NCBI GenBank assembly: GCA_050250875.1
Contig: JBFWNV010000009.1
Coordinates: 1-64,000 of the forward strand
Length of the DNA stretch: 64,000 nt
Source: CAWAYR01 sp050250875
GTDB taxonomy: Bacteria > Acidobacteriota > Vicinamibacteria > Vicinamibacterales > UBA2999
Direction of reading: 5' to 3'
The notes below the pieces were generated by a model. It was not told the origin of the DNA and did no database searches. It saw only the letters and a list, made by a program, of their open reading frames with translations. Below are positions 59,622 to 64,000 of the stretch, piece by piece. Position 1 is the stretch's first letter. Each line of letters opens with the position of its first letter. A program made the position numbers and the translations under genes.

Positions 59622-59640
59622 ATGCCGCGCGCCGCGGCAT
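59622..59640 (+). terminator. Hairpin after the beta-helix gene
   Basis: ATGCCGCG-CGC-CGCGGCAT: a perfect 8-bp stem with a 3-nt loop, 17 nt after the stop and 14 nt before the next start. No T-run follows, so it could be a terminator that relies on other factors or a structure controlling the next gene. Confidence 0.4.
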
Positions 59641-59653
59641 CATCTGTGGCACA

Positions 59654-60667
59654 GTGAATTCTGAACCGCAGATACAGGCATACCTGGAGTCGCTGGGCGT
59701 ACGGGGCCCGGCCGGGCAGTTCATCGGCCGGGTGAGCAACTTCTATCACGAGGCCGAATCCGCGTATTACGACCAGATCCATCCCGAGCTGCACGACGCG
59801 CTCGCGGTCTGGCGGGCCTCCCTGACGACGATCACGCCGGAACTGCCCGATCGCATCGAGGTGCTGGACGTCGGTGCCGGTACCGGCTTTGCGACCGCGG
59901 CGGTCGTCGGCGCGCTCGCGCCGCGCATCGCGCGAGTGGTGTGCCTCGACCCCAGCCGGGCGATGCTGGAGCAGGCCCGTCGGCGCCTGGCCGGGGTGAC
60001 GCCCGCTCCCGTGTTCGTGGTCGGCGATATCGGCTGCCTCGATGACTCCGCGCCCCGGTTCGACCTGATTGTCACCAACTCGGTGCTGCACCATCTGCCC
60101 GACATCCAAACCTTCCTCGGCAGCATCAGACGGCTGCTTCGGCCGCGCGGCTTCTACGTGGCCGGGCACGAGCCTTCGCGAGACTTCTTCGAGTGTCCGG
60201 CGGTTCATCGCTGGACGTCGGTGTACCGGCAGTGGCGCCGGGTGCGGCGGCTGGGCAGCCCGGCGTACTGGCGGCGGCGGTCCGCGCGAGGTGCCTCGAC
60301 CGACCTGGAGGCGGCGACCAATGCCGCCCTGGTCCGAGTCGGATTGATCGACCGGCCGCTGCCGCCCGGAGTGGTTCGGCAGATGATCGACATCCACGTG
60401 CCGGGGGCGCCCGGGTTCGGCCTTGGGCTGGGCCTCGGGCTGCCGGGGTTGAGCCGCGACGACATCCTGTCGGGTGAACTCCGCGGCTTCCAGTGCCGGG
60501 TCTCGACCAGCTACTCGCACATCAAGGACTCGCGGGCACGCATGGGACCGGTGTGGCGCGTCATCGACCGCTGGCTGGCCCGACGCTATCCGATGTCCGG
60601 CTCGAACTTCCTCATCGCCGCGCAGCAGCCGGCGGAGGCGGCCCAGACGGAGCGACGCGGCCGCTAG
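59654..60667 (+). CDS. SAM-dependent methyltransferase
   Basis: 337 residues from GTG. Class I fold: VLDVGAGTGFATAAVVGALA (SAM motif I), VVCLDPSRAMLEQARRRLAG, DLIVTNSVLHHLPDIQTFLG and IRRLLRPRGFYVAGHE. The ~130-residue C-terminal extension is specific and probably defines the substrate. Located among surface-glycan genes; convergent with the acetyltransferase gene (27-nt gap). Confidence 0.85.
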   Translation: MNSEPQIQAYLESLGVRGPAGQFIGRVSNFYHEAESAYYDQIHPELHDALAVWRASLTTITPELPDRIEVLDVGAGTGFATAAVVGALAPRIARVVCLDPSRAMLEQARRRLAGVTPAPVFVVGDIGCLDDSAPRFDLIVTNSVLHHLPDIQTFLGSIRRLLRPRGFYVAGHEPSRDFFECPAVHRWTSVYRQWRRVRRLGSPAYWRRRSARGASTDLEAATNAALVRVGLIDRPLPPGVVRQMIDIHVPGAPGFGLGLGLGLPGLSRDDILSGELRGFQCRVSTSYSHIKDSRARMGPVWRVIDRWLARRYPMSGSNFLIAAQQPAEAAQTERRGR

Positions 60668-60694
60668 TGGCCCGGCCGGCGCCGCGGCCGCCGA

Positions 60695-61348
60695 TCACGA
60701 CGGCGATCCGGCGTCGGCGCCGTCCGTGCCCCCGGCGCTGAGCTGTGCCATCGAGGCCTGGCGGTCGGGGTCGTCGTCCATGCCATCGTAACGGATGAAG
60801 TCGAAGCTCCCCCTGTAAGAGGCGATCGTCGCCGGATTGCCGACCATGACGGCCCGTGGCGGCACTGACCTGGTGACCACGGCGCCGGCGCCGATGACCG
60901 CATCGTCGCCGATGCTGATCCGCCCGACGACGACGGCGTTGGCCGCGATGTACACCCGGTTGCCGATCGAGGGATGGCCGCCGCGGTCGCCGCGGCCGCC
61001 GAACCCGAGGGTCACCCCCTGGGACAGGTTGCAGTTGGCGCCGAGGCGGGTCGACGGGCTGACGATCACATGACCGAAGTGGCCGATGTACAGCCCTTCG
61101 GCGATCTCGCCCTCCGGCGCCAGAGAGATGCCGGTGAGGACCTCCATGACCTTGCGGCTGATTTGACACAGGAACCGCACGACGGGCCGCAGCCCCGGCG
61201 GTATCGGCGCGAAGTACAGACGATGGCTGATGCGGTAGACGGTCGTCGCCCAGAAGCCCTGTGCGAACAGGACGACGCGCGCCGGGCGCCCCGCGCCGGT
61301 CGCGAGATAGCGTCGGAGATCCGACCGGATCAGCTGCCAGACCGTCAT
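60695..61348 (-). CDS. Serine-acetyltransferase-like hexapeptide acyltransferase
   Basis: 217 residues. Left-handed beta-helix repeats: EGLYIGHFGHVIVSPSTRLG, CNLSQGVTLGFGG, IGNRVYIAANAVVVGRISIG, AVIGAGAVVTRSVPPRAVMV. CysE-like fold without the long N-terminal cap. In glycan loci these usually O-acetylate sugars. Its ATG overlaps the stop of the next gene upstream by 4 nt, so both are co-translated. Confidence 0.85.
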   Translation of the reverse strand: MTVWQLIRSDLRRYLATGAGRPARVVLFAQGFWATTVYRISHRLYFAPIPPGLRPVVRFLCQISRKVMEVLTGISLAPEGEIAEGLYIGHFGHVIVSPSTRLGANCNLSQGVTLGFGGRGDRGGHPSIGNRVYIAANAVVVGRISIGDDAVIGAGAVVTRSVPPRAVMVGNPATIASYRGSFDFIRYDGMDDDPDRQASMAQLSAGGTDGADAGSPS

Positions 61349-62769
61349 GCCGTCGCCGCGTGGTGCTCGCGCGCGATCGCCCGCAGGGCGTCGAGCGTGT
61401 GGCGGGCCGACTGTCCCAGCGGCCGGCCGATCTGCAGCTCGGTGAGTCGGCGGCGACCGTCGCGGTCCAGCGCCGGGTTCTCGAGGTAGGCGTTGACGTG
61501 CGCGGCGAGCTCCTGCGGCGAGCGGGCGAAGCGGGCGGCGCCGAGCTCGACCACTGGCCGGTAGTGTTCGTATCGGTAGTAGAGCTCCCAGACCGGCGTG
61601 CCCAGCACCGGCGGGCTCGCCACGTCGAACGCGACGTTCACGACCGGCTTGTCATGCAGCGCGAAGTCGAGGGTCATCGTCGACGCCATGTTGACGTTGA
61701 GGTCGGCATGGTGAGTGAGGTTGGCGAGCAGCTGGACGTCCTCCGCCAGTGGCAGGCTGGCCAGCCAGCTGCCGGGGTCGGCGTGGAACCAGGCGGGCGG
61801 CGACCAGATCAGCTCGGGGTGGTCGCGCCGCACCGGGTCATAGCGCGCCCCGTCGTCTGGCGGCGCCGGGCGGAGCACCACCTGTGGATTGTCGCGAATC
61901 GCGCCGCTCCGAATCAGCTCCAGCAGGATTCTGACGTGCGCCGGATCCTCCGGTGTCGTGCCCCGGTCACCGCCGGAGTAGCAGAGGAGCGGCCGACCGG
62001 GGTCGGCGTTGAGCCGGCGAAAGCATTCCGTCCTCGACCACAGCAGGGTCTGGTCGGCGTAGGGGTCGAACTGCGGAGTGCCGACGATACGCACGCGGTC
62101 GGCGGTCACATCCTCGTAATAGGTCAGCAGCTCCTGCTGCATGTGCCGGCTCCACACGACGTAGTAGTCGAACGGCGCCGCCACCCGGCCTTTGCTGGTG
62201 AGGTTGTCCCAGCTGAACACGAAGCTGACCGTCGGGATACCGAGCCGGCGACCGGCAATCACCAGCGGCAGGATGGCGCCGGCCCGCTGGTTGGAGCAGA
62301 AGACCACCGACGGGGCGAGATCGCGCAGCAGCCGCTCGTAGCTGGCCACCTCGGGCTGGCGCTCGGCCACCGTTTCGTAGCTGCGGCGGAGCGTCTGTAC
62401 GCCGCGCGACGATCCGGCCACCCACCCCAGGGTGCGTGAGGCGCGGTGGATGGCCCGAGTTCGCCACGAGCCGCGGAGCGGCTCGTCCCGGATGCGGCGC
62501 ATCGCATAGGTGTCGGCCCAGTAGGTGTGGGCGTAGGACAGCGCGTAGCGCAGACCGAAGGTCATCAGCGCCTCCCGATAGGGCAGCAGCGGCCGCCAGG
62601 TGACGGCGCCGGGCCGACGCTCGGCCTGTGTCCGGTAGCCGTCGAGCAGTGCGTCCGGAATGCCGTGAAGTATCGTCGCGTGTTCGGACGCCGCCAGTTC
62701 GTGCAGGAAGCGGCCGAGGACGAAGTTGCGGACGCCGACGCCATCGGGAACGGCGAGAAGCAGATGCAT
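61345..62769 (-). CDS. GT-B-like surface carbohydrate transferase, unassigned family
   Basis: 474 residues. N-terminal HLLLAVPDGVGVRNFVLGRF; middle FCSNQRAGAILPLVIAGRRL, VSFVFSWDNLTSKGRVAAPF, DYYVVWSRHMQQELLTYYED; donor side RIVGTPQFDPYADQTLLWSR and LNVNMASTMTLDFALHDKPV. The pattern (SWDN, VGTPQFD, then NxxSTMTLDxALxxKPV) resembles CDP-glycerol-transferase/UDP-GlcNAc-epimerase-like GT-B proteins. Donor and acceptor unknown. Confidence 0.75.
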   Translation of the reverse strand: MHLLLAVPDGVGVRNFVLGRFLHELAASEHATILHGIPDALLDGYRTQAERRPGAVTWRPLLPYREALMTFGLRYALSYAHTYWADTYAMRRIRDEPLRGSWRTRAIHRASRTLGWVAGSSRGVQTLRRSYETVAERQPEVASYERLLRDLAPSVVFCSNQRAGAILPLVIAGRRLGIPTVSFVFSWDNLTSKGRVAAPFDYYVVWSRHMQQELLTYYEDVTADRVRIVGTPQFDPYADQTLLWSRTECFRRLNADPGRPLLCYSGGDRGTTPEDPAHVRILLELIRSGAIRDNPQVVLRPAPPDDGARYDPVRRDHPELIWSPPAWFHADPGSWLASLPLAEDVQLLANLTHHADLNVNMASTMTLDFALHDKPVVNVAFDVASPPVLGTPVWELYYRYEHYRPVVELGAARFARSPQELAAHVNAYLENPALDRDGRRRLTELQIGRPLGQSARHTLDALRAIAREHHAATA

Positions 62770-62805
62770 GGTGGCCAGTGAACTCCCCTTGACGCGGCCG
62801 GGACT

Positions 62806-63819
62806 CTAGCCCCCGTAAACGATATCGGCGTCGGAATCCATCGCATGCAGCGAGAGCACGTGCTGTTCGAGACAGCGGCCGGTCTCGCCGGTCGCGTGGT
62901 ACGAGACGCGGACCGGCAGCCTCGCCGGGAACAGACGACCGAACTGCCGCACCAGCGCCGGATGGCTGCAGACGGCCCAGATCAGATCGATGTCGTGATC
63001 GAGCGCCCACACGACCAGACGCGCCAACACGTTGTGGGTGGCGTCCGGGCTTGCGTTCTCGCTGGCATAGAGCACGTGTGCCCGGCGGAGACCACCTTCG
63101 GCGAAGACGCGCAGGATCAGGTGCGCGTCGCCATCGGCGGCGTGGACGTACTCGCTCGCCACCGGGCTGTCGACGAGTCGCCAGTGCAGCCAGTCGCGGT
63201 CGCGGATGAGACCGGTCGGGCCGGGGTCGTCGAAGATCGCCGTCAGGTCGCCGACCTCGCCCAGCGGCCGGACCTCCAGCGGGCGGCGGTGCCTGGCGCG
63301 CGCCCGCAGCAGCGCGCGGTAGATCGGCTGGCCCAGGCCCGCGGCGGCCGCGAGTCGTGGGTCAATCCCACGGTAGCGCAGCACGTTGGTGAGGTTGATC
63401 GGCAGCGCGAAACGGTAGCAGCCGACCTGCTGCCGCCAGCCGTACTTCTCGAGCACGCCGATCGAGCGATCGTTGGGCTGGCCGAGTTGGATGTCGCAGC
63501 GGTCCATCCACGCCCGGGTCAGGACCTGTCCGATCCCCTGGCGCTGCAGGTCGGGCGCCACGATGAAGTCGATGAACCAGGTGGCCGCCCGCACCACGCC
63601 GGCGACGCGCAGGTGTACGGGAATGCCTGCGGCCTGTCCGGCGATGCGGCCGTCGGGCAGGATGGCCATGACCGGTGTGATCGGCGACTCGCTGCCGACC
63701 CGGTAGCGCCACTCGAACCGGTCGACGAATGCAGCGCGCCGCTGCGGGTAGACCTGCCGGTAGAACGCCTGCACGCGCTCTCGCGGCAGGGCCGTGATCG
63801 AAACGGTCTGGATGTCCAA
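62806..63819 (-). CDS. GNAT-family acetyltransferase-like protein
   Basis: 337 residues from TTG, 4 nt after the stop of the partial gene at the window end. The N-terminal GNAT domain has ATWFIDFIVAPDLQRQGIGQ, then VLTRAWMDRCD; the C-half is a second GNAT-like unit without a clear acetyl-CoA loop. Similar tandem-GNAT proteins occur in polysaccharide clusters. Substrate unknown. Confidence 0.75.
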   Translation of the reverse strand: MDIQTVSITALPRERVQAFYRQVYPQRRAAFVDRFEWRYRVGSESPITPVMAILPDGRIAGQAAGIPVHLRVAGVVRAATWFIDFIVAPDLQRQGIGQVLTRAWMDRCDIQLGQPNDRSIGVLEKYGWRQQVGCYRFALPINLTNVLRYRGIDPRLAAAAGLGQPIYRALLRARARHRRPLEVRPLGEVGDLTAIFDDPGPTGLIRDRDWLHWRLVDSPVASEYVHAADGDAHLILRVFAEGGLRRAHVLYASENASPDATHNVLARLVVWALDHDIDLIWAVCSHPALVRQFGRLFPARLPVRVSYHATGETGRCLEQHVLSLHAMDSDADIVYGG

Positions 63820-63823
63820 GGTG

Positions 63824-64000
63824 CTATCGTGGCCCGAGCGCGGTCATGACCTTGAGCCGGGCGATGTCGCGGCGGTCGCGATCGTAGAGCGGAATTCGCG
63901 GCAGCGCATTCAAGGGGCTGCCACGCAGCCGGCCGCGCGACAACGTGACCGCCGAGGTGTAGGTCTCGGAGACGATGGCCGGCGCGAGCGTGCCAATCGA
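63824..64000 (-). CDS. C-terminal end of an unidentified gene (5' part outside window)
   Basis: The last 58 codons of a minus-strand gene, ending IARLKVMTALGPR. The segment SPLNALPRIPLYDRDRRDIA loosely resembles the tail of DapA-type aldolases (Pro-rich loop, then a final helix ending in a LG), but this is too short to assign. Its stop is 4 nt before the TTG of the GNAT gene, so the two are coupled. Confidence 0.6.
   Translation of the reverse strand, partial: SIGTLAPAIVSETYTSAVTLSRGRLRGSPLNALPRIPLYDRDRRDIARLKVMTALGPR

Noticed and set aside
1..64000. tRNA/rRNA genes, CRISPR, insertion sequences, prophage
   Set aside because: No conserved RNA signature, spaced repeat array, transposase or integrase motif was found on either strand.

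Overview
The window is a contiguous, very GC-rich (roughly 70% by eye) stretch of chromosome from a flagellated diderm bacterium. L-ring and P-ring genes (flgH, flgI) show an outer membrane. The gene order flhA-flhF-fliA-fliM-fliN ... flgFGAHIJ-flgMNKL-fliW-csrA resembles non-enteric lineages such as Acidobacteriota and deep proteobacterial relatives. I cannot fix the phylum from sequence alone; an Acidobacteriota/Vicinamibacteria-type host is a guess. No rRNA, tRNA, CRISPR array, transposase or phage gene was seen.

Layout. (1) 1-15105, + strand: a dense flagellar operon: the flhA 3' end, flhF, fliA (sigma-28), fliM, fliN/Y, a small membrane/HTH protein, a stand-alone MshEN-like protein, flgF, flgG, flgA, flgH, flgI, a FlgJ-M23 fusion, flgM, flgN, flgK, flgL, fliW, csrA and a GNAT enzyme. 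(2) 15110-18292, - strand: a FliT-position chaperone, fliS, fliD and flagellin. (3) 18460-27809, + strand: a tightly coupled operon for a nonulosonic acid (pseudaminate/legionaminate-type sugar), with an MotA/MotB stator pair embedded in it. (4) 27826-41698, + strand: glycosyltransferases, a Maf-type flagellin glycosyltransferase with a very long tail, multidomain transferases and a GGDEF/EAL gene with an apparent frameshift. (5) 42798-48110: a divergent glycosyltransferase, then a second stator pair (motAB) followed by a sensor/receiver protein, a diguanylate cyclase and an HD-GYP phosphodiesterase. (6) 48117-64000: envelope and surface-glycan genes: SPOR protein, GT61, NDP-hexose 2,3-dehydratase, membrane CapD-type dehydratase, asparagine synthetase, a secreted beta-helix protein with a tandemly duplicated Ig/F5-8C module, methyltransferase, hexapeptide acetyltransferase, a GT-B-like protein, a GNAT protein and a partial gene.

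How it fits together. FliA, its antagonist FlgM and FliA-type promoters are all visible. Three elements share the form T(A/C)A(A/T)G with an 11-nt spacer and (G/C)CCGATT, in front of flgM, flagellin and the second motA. Flagellin also has a leader hairpin presenting AAGGAC in its loop, with a second GGA at the ribosome-binding site: the expected target of the CsrA encoded next to its antagonist FliW. Two sigma-54-like -24/-12 elements precede the nonulosonate/stator operon (18418) and a transferase gene (29052). The sugar operon plus the Maf protein predicts a glycosylated flagellin. Two stators of different subtype and a c-di-GMP synthesis/degradation pair suggest that motor output is tuned.

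Most unusual points: the aminotransferase has Thr where the PLP lysine should be; FliM lacks a normal CheY-P-binding N-terminus; FlgH has no lipobox Cys; there is no flhG between flhF and fliA; a G12 run lies between flagellin and fliD; a Rossmann-like module recurs at or near the ends of three consecutive unrelated transferase genes; and a 750-bp near-identical tandem duplication sits in a secreted adhesin-like gene.
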